NCBI GenBank assembly: GCA_046349635.1
Contig: JAXMBX010000034.1
Span: 1-58,538 of the forward strand
Source of the DNA: JAXMBX01 sp046349635
Lineage (GTDB): Bacteria; Planctomycetota; Planctomycetia; Planctomycetales; Planctomycetaceae
Reading direction: 5' to 3'
DNA length: 58,538 nt
A model generated the notes under the pieces. It did not search any database, was not told the DNA's origin, and worked only from the letters and a program-made list of their open reading frames with translations. This document shows, in pieces, positions 26,078 to 34,260 of the stretch. Position numbers and translations under genes: made by a program. Numbering within the stretch: position 1 is the stretch's first letter; each line of letters begins with the position of its first letter.

Positions 26078-26125
26078 GAGAGTGGAACTTAAGTGATGAT
26101 CAGCAATACGGTCTCGGAGAGATCG

Positions 26126-26736
26126 TTACTTGCGTTCTTTGGCGTAGCGGACGCGGCAACCGATGGCAACGGTCTCCGTGACGGGGGCTTTTCCCCTTTC
26201 AAAGTCGCTTCCACGGCATTGACCAGATGATGGGTCTTGGCGAGAGCAGGATCGCTGTGGTCATCCATCCCGCCCATGTAAACAACCTTGCGGTCCTTGT
26301 TCAGCAGGAAAAACTCGGGAGTGAAAGTGGCGCCGAAATCTTTGGCGATCTTCTGGGACTCGTCAAACAGGTAAGGGAACGGATATTTCTTGTCCTTCGC
26401 CCGCTGCGTCATGGCGGGAAGGAGGTCCGCTTTGACCTTGTTGACATTGATGGCGACGACGCCGACCTTCCCTTTTTCGCCACCATATTTCTTACAGAAG
26501 TCGATGATGCGATCCTCGTAATCGGTCGCGACCGGGCAACTGTTGCAGGTGAAGATGACGACGAGGAGTTCCTTGTCCTTGAATTCGTCAACGCCGTGCT
26601 GCTTGCCGTCGGTGCCCGGGAGCGCGGTCCAGACGGGGGCCTTGTCGCCGATGTTGAGGGCGGTGTTGTATTCCCCGGCGAAGGCGGAGGTCAGCAGAGA
26701 GATTGAGATCAGGCTGAAACGGAGAAGTCGACGCAT
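26126..26736 (-). CDS. Secreted thioredoxin-fold (AhpC/TSA-type) redoxin, one homopolymer frameshift
   Basis: From ATG 26736 (RRLLRFSLISISLLTSAFAG), a signal peptide, then NIGDKAPVWTALPGTDGK and LLVVIFTCNSCPVATDYEDR with the CxxC redox pair. TFTPEFFLLNKDRKVVYMGG completes the fold. As given the frame runs to 26089. Adding one base to the C5 run (G5 at 26183-26187, plus strand) gives a tail PVTETVAIGCRVRYAKERK and a TAA at 26126, matching the usual ending of this planctomycete family and sitting correctly before the terminator. About 203 residues. Likely a periplasmic thiol-disulfide or peroxide-handling protein. Confidence 0.82.
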
Positions 26737-26914
26737 AAGCTGCTCCCTGAAGAATGGGTTCTCGATGAATTCAGGGTAATCTCCGGGAATCCGAATCGTC
26801 AAATATGGAGCATCACCGACGGTGGAGATTCTGCGGGGGAATGGCTTAGAATCAGAGGCTCACTGAGTCACAGCAGGGATCGGACAGAATACCGTCAGAA
26901 GAAAGGGACGTTCC

Positions 26915-27732
26915 ATGAAGCTCGGCCTGATCAATTCCGCGTGGGTTCAAGCGGGGCGCGGCACGGCATGGGGAATTCAAAAGACCAAGGAACTGGGCTT
27001 CGACACGATCGACATCCACACGGACCCGTTCGAGATCGACGTGAAGGAGCGGTGCCTGATCAAGCGGGAATGCGACCGAGTGGGGCTGCCGATTGTCTCG
27101 CTGTGCTGCGTCTCCACCGGCCTGATCGACTTCAACAAGAGCGTGCAGCGGTTTCACGTGGACCGGACGAAAGCGTACCTGGACCTGGCGTACGAGTACG
27201 AAGCGGAGAATGTGCTGCTGGTGTTGGGGGAATATATCTGGGACCGGCAGATCATACCGCCGGCGGAGCAGTGGAAGACAGGGGTGGACAACTGCCGCGA
27301 ACTGGCGGACTACGCCGCGAACCTGGGGCTGAAGATCGCACTCGAACTGGAACCGTTTCCGCTGTCGGTGTTGAACAACGTGGATACGATGGCGCGGTTT
27401 ATCGACGACGTGAATCACCCGGCCCTGCAGGCGAATATCGATGTTTCCCATTTGTGCCTGTCGAAAGTGCCGGCGGCCGAGCTGAAGCGGCTGAAGGGGA
27501 AAGCGATTCACGTCCACATCTCCGATTGCGACGGGAAATTGCACGGGGATCTGCCACCGCGCGGGTGGTGGATTTCATTCCGTACCTGCAGGAGATCAAG
27601 GCGTTGGACATTGACGGGACGATGTCGATCGAACTGGAGTATTCGCCCGAGCCGGAGAAGATCGTGGAGTGGGTGGCGGAGGCGTATCGGGAGACGGACA
27701 GGCGGATGCAGCAGGTGGGGTTGCGAGGCTGA
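26915..27732 (+). CDS. Sugar phosphate isomerase/epimerase-like TIM barrel (one frameshift)
   Basis: Belongs to the AP-endonuclease-2/xylose isomerase-like family. MKLGLINSAWVQAGRGTAWG opens the barrel; later strands are TIDIHTDPFEID, NVLLVLGEYIWD, LKIALELEPFPL and LQANIDVSHLC, with the Glu, Asp and His residues that usually hold a divalent metal (also IHVHISDCDGKLHGDLPP). The frame breaks at about 27555-27565; the other frame continues VVDFIPYLQEIKALDIDGTM SIELEYSPEPEKI to the stop at 27732. About 272 residues repaired. Substrate not predictable; such enzymes isomerise keto sugars or inosose-type compounds. It stands alone upstream of a convergent outer-membrane gene. Confidence 0.82.
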
Positions 27733-27781
27733 GAGCGTCGTTCAACGCTTTGCCAAAAAAAAGACTGCGTCAAAGAAAGAA

Positions 27782-27809
27782 AAGAGGAACGAGCGAACTC
27801 GTTCCTCTT
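27782..27809. terminator. Bidirectional hairpin terminator between convergent genes
   Basis: Perfect 12-bp stem AAGAGGAACGAG / CTCGTTCCTCTT with CGAA tetraloop, flanked by A-rich (left) and T-rich (right) sequence. Lies between the isomerase-like gene and the BBP7-like gene. Confidence 0.85.
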
Positions 27810-27838
27810 ATTCTTTGTGGTCCTGCCGTTGTGCGAGA

Positions 27839-29299
27839 TCAGTACTTCCAGTCAACACCGAAGCTGTAGGCCCCTTGCTCCCAGCGGCTGCGATGGTAAT
27901 CGATGATGGGAGTCGGTGACCGCCAGCCCACCGCGGTGGCGGGGCGGAGGACTTCGCCCACCAGGAGGAAGTTATAACCGAAGCGGAAATTGGCGTCCTT
28001 GAAGAGGTACGTCTTATTCAGGTAGGGGACAAACTGGAAGATATGGGATTCGGCGAAGATCTGTTGCTGGAAGATCGGTGAGACGTGAACGTGGCTCTGC
28101 TGAGTGACGAAGGCATTCGGAGTGGGATTGCTCGCCGTGGCAGCAGGAGGAGAGTATGAGTAGATGTCGTAAACATTGTTTCCGCCGATCTGGATGCTTT
28201 CGGAGTTTGCGGCGATCGCAATTTTAGTCATACCCCAGATCTTGAATTTCTGCCCCCCCATGTCGTAGCGGAGTCCGATTTCCGGACCGGCGACATAGCT
28301 GTTGGCCCGCGAATAGAGGTCGGTCACGGTAGGGGTCCAATTCGTGGGAACCGAGATCCCTGAAATCGTTCCCGTGGTGGGGTCCACCGTGTAAGACAGA
28401 CCGCTCTGCACACCCTGGAAGGCGAATTCCTCCTGAAGCCGAACAAAAGTGAGGCCGTACATGGTACGAACTTTCAACCAGCCCTTGTCGTAGAAGGCGT
28501 TAGGAGACCAATCGATGTTGGAGCCCCAGGCACCGACCTTGTAGTTGAGTCGGTACTCGAGATCGAAGAGAGCCCGTGTTCCTAGGAGGGTCCCATCATT
28601 GAGGGCCACTGCACCCCGGGGGAAAATTCGCAATTCCAGGGGGGTATCCTGCGTGGGCGAGGTCGGAGAAACCTGGGGGCGCCATTCGTTATCGGATTGG
28701 CCGACCCACCAGAGGTCCGTGACGAGTTGGGTATCATCAGGATTGATAACGGCCCAGCGTCCGCGAATACCGTCCGACCCGAAGCCATTAAAACCAGTTG
28801 TGAACTGATTATTCATGACGCTCGTGTTGAAGTCGGTGAAGCCAGTGGTTCCATTGGGGGAATTGGCCGTCGCGGTATAGAAGTGCCGGGCATCGCCGAC
28901 GAGAGTCGGACCGGGGCCATATTGCCCCACACGCAGGTATTCCACGCTGAACTCGTAACGGCGACCGCTGTTGTTCGTTTCGTTGTACCACAGACCGCGA
29001 TAGTTGCGGTGTTGATCAAAAGAATGATCGAACGGGGAAGTCTGGGGCCAGGGATTGGGCACGGAGCCGGGATAAGCCCCCGGGGGGCCGTAGCCGGGCG
29101 GCGGACCTTCCACCATATTCGGTGGAGGGACGAGAGGTTGCGGAATTCCCCCGGGAGGAACGGGAACCGTCCCCTCTTCGGGTTCTTCGATGATTTGTTC
29201 CGGAGTTTGGGGGCTCTGCGCAAAAACAACCGTAGATTCGAGAGCCACGGTCATCAAGCAGAGAAGAATCCAAACGATGTGGCGATACTTCCGCATCAC
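27839..29299 (-). CDS. BBP7-like outer membrane beta-barrel protein
   Basis: 486 residues. Signal peptide (IVWILLCLMTVALESTVVFA), then a Pro/Gly-rich linker to about residue 95, then alternating amphipathic strands typical of an outer-membrane barrel: YEFSVEYLRVGQYGPGP, DLEYRLNYKVGAWGSNI, LKVRTMYGLTFVRLQEEF, GPEIGLRYDMGG. The last part, FRFGYNFLLVGEVLRPATAV and IIDYHRSRWEQGAYSFGVDW ending in KY, resembles the C-terminal signature of BBP7 family barrels that are expanded in planctomycetes. Terminal aromatic residue fits BAM recognition. Cargo unknown. Confidence 0.7.
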   Translation of the reverse strand: MMRKYRHIVWILLCLMTVALESTVVFAQSPQTPEQIIEEPEEGTVPVPPGGIPQPLVPPPNMVEGPPPGYGPPGAYPGSVPNPWPQTSPFDHSFDQHRNYRGLWYNETNNSGRRYEFSVEYLRVGQYGPGPTLVGDARHFYTATANSPNGTTGFTDFNTSVMNNQFTTGFNGFGSDGIRGRWAVINPDDTQLVTDLWWVGQSDNEWRPQVSPTSPTQDTPLELRIFPRGAVALNDGTLLGTRALFDLEYRLNYKVGAWGSNIDWSPNAFYDKGWLKVRTMYGLTFVRLQEEFAFQGVQSGLSYTVDPTTGTISGISVPTNWTPTVTDLYSRANSYVAGPEIGLRYDMGGQKFKIWGMTKIAIAANSESIQIGGNNVYDIYSYSPPAATASNPTPNAFVTQQSHVHVSPIFQQQIFAESHIFQFVPYLNKTYLFKDANFRFGYNFLLVGEVLRPATAVGWRSPTPIIDYHRSRWEQGAYSFGVDWKY

Positions 29300-29584
29300 G
29301 TCACGCCCTTGTTCAACATCAGTCAGGTATCATGACAATCTCGCGCAAGCGATGCGTAAAACGCCTCGCTATGTACGGACCTGCGGATAGTATCGGTTGG
29401 GTAATTTGAGAATCTGTAACGATTATTCCGAAATTTCGGAGAGTTCCGGTTTTGACGGCGATGCGGGATCGCAATTTGTAATAATTGCAGGAAGTTGATT
29501 GTGGATCTGGGTGTATACTTTCCCAACTTCCCATTTTATGAGAGACCTCGTTCCATACGTTCCGTCGCTCGGGCATCGACCACT

Positions 29585-30541
29585 ATGAAGAACTCGCGCG
29601 CCACTGCGATTCTGTTGGCATTCCTGTTCGGCTTCGCGCTGGTTGCCCCGACGTCACTGCGCCAAGTACGAGGCGGAGTTTCGCGCGCGGAGCAGTTTCC
29701 CGCCGTTTTGACCCAGTTCAAGAGCTATGAGGGAAATCCGGTGTTCACGGGTGCGGGCCCGGGGCACTGGGATGTGAAGATACGCGAACGGGGGTGGATC
29801 CTGAAGGAGGGGGAGACCTATTACCTGTGGTACACCGGGTATGACGGAGATCGCGAGAGCATCAAGCGTCTGGGGTTGGCGACGTCCAAGGATGGTCTGC
29901 ACTGGACTCGCTACGCCGAAAATCCCCTGCTGAAAGACGTCTGGGTAGAAGACGTGATGGTGCTGAAACGCGGGGACACCTATTATATGTTCGCCGAGGG
30001 GGTTCACGACGAAGCCCACTTGCTCACTTCCAAAGACAGGATCCACTGGACCCCACAGGGAAAGCTGGACGTTCGCAAGCAGGACAATACCCCGATCGAA
30101 GAGGGGCCGCTGGGCACACCGGCGGTGTGGTTCGAGGACCAGACCTGGTACCTGTTCTACGAGCGGAAAGACCTGGGGATCTGGGTGGCGACCTCGAAGG
30201 ATACCAAGGTGTGGCGAAACGTGACCGATGAGCCGGTCATGAAGCTGGGGCCGCAGGAATATGACTCGGTGATGATCGCCTTCAACCAGATCGTGAAATA
30301 CGGGGGGAAATACTACGCCTCCTATCACGGATCGGGATCGACTTCCCGGCCGAGCCTCTGGACAAGTGACCTGGCAGTTTCCTCGGATCTGATTCATTGG
30401 AAGAAATACGTGAACAATCCGCTGACGGGGGAAGCAGAGAACAAATCGAGCGGGATTTTCGTCCCGGAGGGGAAGGCATTCCGGTTCTACACGATGCATG
30501 AGAACGTGAACGTGCATTTGCCGGTGGACGAGAAGAAATAG
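29585..30541 (+). CDS. Secreted five-bladed beta-propeller, glycoside-hydrolase-43/32-like
   Basis: 318 residues from ATG 29585, followed by a signal peptide (TAILLAFLFGFALVAPTSL). Upstream in-frame residues are not signal-like. Repeated blade motifs: YYLWYTGYDGDRESIKRLGL ATSKDGLHWTRY, YYMFAEGVHDEAHLLTSKDR IHWT, WYLFYERKDLGIWVATSKDT, and KYYASYHGSGST ... DLIHWKKY. This repeated xxWYLFY ... S.DG.hW pattern is that of GH43/GH32/GH130-type propellers. Catalytic acidic residues could be D in the VEDVMV and EYDSVM strands, but family and activity are not settled. The CPBP protease gene starts 48 bases after it. Confidence 0.72.
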   Translation: MKNSRATAILLAFLFGFALVAPTSLRQVRGGVSRAEQFPAVLTQFKSYEGNPVFTGAGPGHWDVKIRERGWILKEGETYYLWYTGYDGDRESIKRLGLATSKDGLHWTRYAENPLLKDVWVEDVMVLKRGDTYYMFAEGVHDEAHLLTSKDRIHWTPQGKLDVRKQDNTPIEEGPLGTPAVWFEDQTWYLFYERKDLGIWVATSKDTKVWRNVTDEPVMKLGPQEYDSVMIAFNQIVKYGGKYYASYHGSGSTSRPSLWTSDLAVSSDLIHWKKYVNNPLTGEAENKSSGIFVPEGKAFRFYTMHENVNVHLPVDEKK

Positions 30542-30589
30542 TCCCAAAACCCTTCTTTTTGAAGTTGCGCCGGGAAGGAAGCTTGAGGG

Positions 30590-31237
30590 ATGGAACCCCA
30601 TGAATCGCCCGCGGAGACGCCCCACACCCGCAAGTCCTTTCTCTTATGGGGAGTCGCACTGGAGGGAGGATTGATCCTCGTTGCGTGGGGGATCGAATGG
30701 CTGTTCCCGGGGAAGCCAGCGCTTCCGACCGTGCGGCAGCAATTGCAGGACTTCCCTGTTGGGGCAGTGCTCGGCGGAATCATCGCCGGTGTGGGAATGG
30801 TTCCGCTCGCCATGGGGATCGAGCGTAGCCGGTGGAGTGAATTCCGACGAATTACCCAGATCCTGAGAGATCTGCTGGGAGGGATTCTTCCCCTCATGAC
30901 CTGGTGGGAGTTGCTGTTGATCGGGGGGCTGGCGGGGTTGGGAGAAGAGGTGTTGTTCCGGGGGGTGCTGGAACCGCGGGTGGGATGGATCGGGAGCAAT
31001 GTCCTGTTTGGATTGCTCCACCCCATCACGGTGGTCTATGTCTTGCTGGTAATCATCGCGGGGATGGTCTTTTCCGGCCTGAAGTGGTGCTTGGGATCCC
31101 TGTGGGGGCCGATTCTGGCGCATGGGCTGTACGACTTCGTCCTGCTGGTGATTCTCGCCCGGAGATATCGCGCGGAGCGGGAATGGACGGGATGGAAGCC
31201 CCCGATTGAGGGGAATTCCGAGGGAGCTTCCTGCTGA
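30590..31237 (+). CDS. CPBP family intramembrane metalloprotease
   Basis: 215 residues, polytopic. The CPBP/ABI motifs are complete: motif 1 GLGEEVLFRGVLEPRVG (paired Glu and Arg), motif 2 NVLFGLLHP (metal His), and motif 3 PILAHGLYDFVLL (second His and Asp). Members are Rce1-like glutamate proteases of the inner membrane; bacterial roles include bacteriocin immunity and membrane protein processing. AGGAAG lies upstream of ATG 30590. Probably cotranscribed with the propeller gene before it. Confidence 0.88.
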   Translation: MEPHESPAETPHTRKSFLLWGVALEGGLILVAWGIEWLFPGKPALPTVRQQLQDFPVGAVLGGIIAGVGMVPLAMGIERSRWSEFRRITQILRDLLGGILPLMTWWELLLIGGLAGLGEEVLFRGVLEPRVGWIGSNVLFGLLHPITVVYVLLVIIAGMVFSGLKWCLGSLWGPILAHGLYDFVLLVILARRYRAEREWTGWKPPIEGNSEGASC

Positions 31238-31429
31238 AAAATCCTCTTGCAGGAATTTGCCCCTTCTGAGAGATTACGGCCTCAATGGAATGTAAGCCCC
31301 GAGAGAACCCGCAGTCTTTCGGTTCGGCTGCGATTCGACCATCCCTGTCGCCTGGGGGGGATCTGATTCCAGATCCGCAGAGAGGGGATCGGCCCTGCCC
31401 GCAATCGAGATAACAGAGGAAGGAACCCA

Positions 31430-32452
31430 ATGACCCAAATCAGTGTACCGAAACAATTCACAATGGCCCTGACGCTGGGGCTGTGCAGCAGTCTGTGGAT
31501 GGCGAAGTCAGGCGTTGCCCAGGGATATCGCTAACAGCAGCCCGACTTACACCTCGGGCTCAACTCGAACCTGAGCGAAGCGACCGCCGTTCTGGAATCG
31601 GCGGTGCCGGAACCCTGTACCAGAAGCTGGAACCGGGCCAGGATCCGAATCGAACAAATTGATTGCCTATGCGGACCTGCGGGATGCTGCGGTTGTACAC
31701 CGGCGCGCTTAGGGTGGCGGGCTGGGACCTGGAACACGCCGCGAGCGGCTTCTCTCAGCGGGATTACTCCGCTATCGTTACAACAACCAAGATCAACGAC
31801 GAACGGATAGCGCGCAACGCCGCGAAAAGTACTGTCGTTCCGCGAAGGGAAACGCATCCGCAACCTGCTGCTGCGAGTCCGCAGCACAGCCGTCTCCGTA
31901 GATCACCAGATCAGCTTCTGCGATCCGCGCGCGATTCAGGAATGGCGGCAGGAAGTGGTCCCTGCACTGGACGACACTATCGCAGCGACTCAGCCTCTGT
32001 TCTACGACGATGACGACGCGGCCCGTTATCACGCTCCGGGCCAGCAGGCTTCTATTCCTTCGAACAAGCAGCCGAACATTGTTCCGACAAGTTCCGGCGT
32101 GCCGGAGAACGCAGTGGAAGTGGGCAAGTTCCCGCACTACCTGCCTTATGACGGGAAGGGACAAGGATCCGGACGCTACTTTGAAGTGAAGGCATTCGGC
32201 GGCCCCGTCATGATCCGGAAGATCCGCTTCCGCCAGATCGACAACGCCAACTCGACGATCGGATCATCGGTTCCGCGCGAGCTGGTGATCAACAAGGTGA
32301 TCGAAGCGGATCAGGTGATGTATTTCGCCTGCAACCGTGATCGCATGGTGCACCTGACCAAAATGGAAATCGAATGGGAGAACGCGGACGGTCGTCGAAA
32401 AGGCTTCGGCTCGATCGATCTCGTCTCTGAAATTCCCAACCAACGGCGCTAA
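31430..32452 (+). CDS. Secreted protein of unknown function (frame-disrupted)
   Basis: GAGGAAGG precedes ATG 31430, which opens a signal peptide (FTMALTLGLCSSLWMAKSGV AQG) that runs into a stop at 31531. Other frames continue: LHLGLNSNLSEATAVLESAV, then AALRVAGWDLEHAASGFSQRD in a third frame (about 31690-31770), LSFREGKRIRNLLLRVRSTAV and from about 31840 an unbroken frame to the stop at 32452 (PLFYDDDDAARYHAPGQQAS ... MVHLTKMEIEWENADGRRKG). At least three indels. About 340 residues repaired. No family recognised; the C-terminal ~100 residues look beta-rich. A strong terminator follows. Confidence 0.6.
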
Positions 32453-32540
32453 CGTCAGGAGGACGGGCATCACCTGCGGGAGATGCTCGTCGACATACGG
32501 CACGGATTCCTCGACGTTCTCGTAAGTCAATGGGCCAAGG

Positions 32541-32574
32541 ACACCCGGTTTCGCAAGAGACCGGGTGTTTTTTT
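32541..32574 (+). terminator. Rho-independent terminator
   Basis: ACACCCGGT / ACCGGGTGT (9-bp GC-rich stem, 10-base loop) followed by a run of seven T. Located about 90 bases after the secreted-protein gene. Confidence 0.9.
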
Positions 32575-32857
32575 GGACTGAGTTCCGAAATGAATTTCGT
32601 CGGGACAGATTTTTTTATTTGAAAATCCGGTGAAATCCTCTTCCTCAATTTTTGAAGTTCTGATAATTTTGCGCGATCATTGGCGCGAAGTTCGAGTGGC
32701 AGGTCCGGTTGCGCTCCTGAAAGGCCGGAAAAAAGCCCGCATCCGAACAGGCGCGCCGGTGAGTCGAGTTTGACGGCGGCTCAGGACGAGCCGGGGCGAA
32801 CCCGAAACAGCGGACCAAGAACCAGAGCGTTCGATTCTCACGGCGGTAGGAGGCCCC
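32575..32857. other. Non-coding spacer upstream of rimI
   Basis: Contains an AT-rich patch (32600-32675, T7 run and AATTTTTGAAGTTCTGATAA) that could hold the rimI promoter, though no convincing -35/-10 pair stands out. No gene seen. Confidence 0.4.
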
Positions 32858-33394
32858 ATGAGTACGGGACAACGACAATCAACAAGCGTGCAGGTTCGAT
32901 GGATGATCCGGCGCGACATGGCGGACGTGCTCGAAATCGAGCGTGAAAGCTTTGAATACCCGTGGTCGGAAGAGGATTTTCTGAATTGCCTGCGGCAGCG
33001 AAACTGCATCGGCATGGTGGCCGAGCATGAAGGACGGGTCGTGGGGTTCATGATCTATGAACTCTTCAAGGCGAAGCTGCACGTGATGAGTTTTGCAGTG
33101 GCTAACCGGCTGCGTCGCACCAGCATCGGAAGCCAGATGATCGAAAAGCTCATCAACAAACTGTCGCAACAGCGACGGCACAGCATCTCGCTGGAAGTCC
33201 GGGAGACGAACCTGAAAGCCCAGCTCTTCTTCCAGAAGCAGGGATTTCGGGCAGTGTCCGTCCTGCGGGATTTCTACGAGGATACGCTCGAGGACGCGTA
33301 CCAGATGGAATATCACCTCGATCAGGAGGACATCAGCCTCCCTTTCGCAGGGCCGCATAACCGGATCGCGAGTTTCGAGAGCGAACTGGGATAA
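32858..33394 (+). CDS. rimI: RimI-type ribosomal protein S18 alanine N-acetyltransferase
   Basis: 178 residues; TAGGAGG five bases before the ATG. GNAT fold: VRWMIRRDMADVLEIERESF, EYPWSEEDFLNCL (the RimI substrate region), MVAEHEGRVVGFMIYELF, and the acetyl-CoA loop region RLRRTSIGSQMIEKLINKL, in which the usual RxxGxG/A loop is modified to RRTSIGS. LEVRETNLKAQLFFQKQGF closes the domain. A C-terminal extension of ~30 residues is unusual. Could acetylate S18 or, as in several phyla, other N-termini. Confidence 0.82.
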   Translation: MSTGQRQSTSVQVRWMIRRDMADVLEIERESFEYPWSEEDFLNCLRQRNCIGMVAEHEGRVVGFMIYELFKAKLHVMSFAVANRLRRTSIGSQMIEKLINKLSQQRRHSISLEVRETNLKAQLFFQKQGFRAVSVLRDFYEDTLEDAYQMEYHLDQEDISLPFAGPHNRIASFESELG

Positions 33395-33447
33395 GCGGCA
33401 ACAACCGACTGTCTCGAATGCATTTCCTGGCTTAAACCGACATAATC

Positions 33448-33482
33448 ACGCAGTTACGGAATTCCGTACCTGCGTTTTTTTT
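33448..33482 (+). terminator. Rho-independent terminator after rimI
   Basis: ACGCAG-TTACGG / CCGTAC-CTGCGT, a 12-bp stem with one mismatch and AATT loop, followed by eight T. It ends only 16 bases before the ATG of the next gene. Confidence 0.85.
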
Positions 33483-33498
33483 GTAACGTGAACGTACG

Positions 33499-34242
33499 AT
33501 GAAGCCTCGATTGATCTTTGTGCATCTGCTGCCCGGCTTGGTGGAACCCGAAAAGCTGTCCGGTGGAGTGGCGGTGGTGATCGATATCCTGCGGGCGTCG
33601 AGCACGATCGCGCATGCGCTGGGGAACGGAGCGATCCGGGTCATTCCCTGCCAGGAGATCGAGGAGGCGCGGCACACGGCGAAAGGACTGACCCGCAGGC
33701 CGTTGCTGGGCGGGGAACGTCACGGCACGAAGATCGAAGGTTTCGACCTGGACAATTCACCGCGGAACTACACCCCGGAAGCATGCAAGGGTGAGACAAT
33801 CGTGTTCACGACGACAAACGGAACGCGAGCGCTGGCGCGTTGTCGTTCTGCGCGACGGGTGCTGATCGGATCCTTCTGCAATATTTCCGCAGTTTGCGCC
33901 AGCCTGGGAGCAGAGACCGGTGGGATCCATCTGATGTGCGCAGGGACGGATGGGAACGTGACGCTTGAGGACGTCCTGTTTGCGGGCGCCGTGTATCGCC
34001 GCCTGAAGAAGGAACATCCTGATCTCGTTGCCGGGAATGACTCGGCGCTGCTGGCGAGCCAATTCGCCAAGGTCACAACCGAAGATCACGCCATGATCCT
34101 GCGGGTCTTCGCAGGAAGCCTGGGGGGAAAGAACCTGATCGAGGTGGGCTTCGAAGAGGATCTGGAACGCTGTGCGCAGATCGACCTGTTCAATGTCGTT
34201 CCGGAATGGGATGCGGGAGAGAACACGATCAGCGCGGGATAG
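33499..34242 (+). CDS. ComB-like 2-phosphosulfolactate phosphatase family protein
   Basis: 247 residues. The family motifs are clear: VAVVIDILRASSTIAHALGN with Asp and Arg for Mg2+/phosphate, RPLLGGERHGTKIEGFDLDNSP, IVFTTTNGTRALARC, and LMCAGTDGNVTLEDVLFAGA. In methanogens and some bacteria ComB removes phosphate from 2-phosphosulfolactate on the way to coenzyme M or sulfolactate; many bacterial homologues stand alone, as here, and their substrate is open. No coenzyme M genes lie nearby. It has no good Shine-Dalgarno, with the rimI terminator directly upstream. Confidence 0.85.
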   Translation: MKPRLIFVHLLPGLVEPEKLSGGVAVVIDILRASSTIAHALGNGAIRVIPCQEIEEARHTAKGLTRRPLLGGERHGTKIEGFDLDNSPRNYTPEACKGETIVFTTTNGTRALARCRSARRVLIGSFCNISAVCASLGAETGGIHLMCAGTDGNVTLEDVLFAGAVYRRLKKEHPDLVAGNDSALLASQFAKVTTEDHAMILRVFAGSLGGKNLIEVGFEEDLERCAQIDLFNVVPEWDAGENTISAG

Positions 34243-34260
34243 CGATTGCAACGTACGATC

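Noticed and set aside
33499..34242. Coenzyme M pathway based on the ComB-like gene
   Set aside because: No other gene of the pathway is in the window; single ComB homologues are widespread in bacteria.
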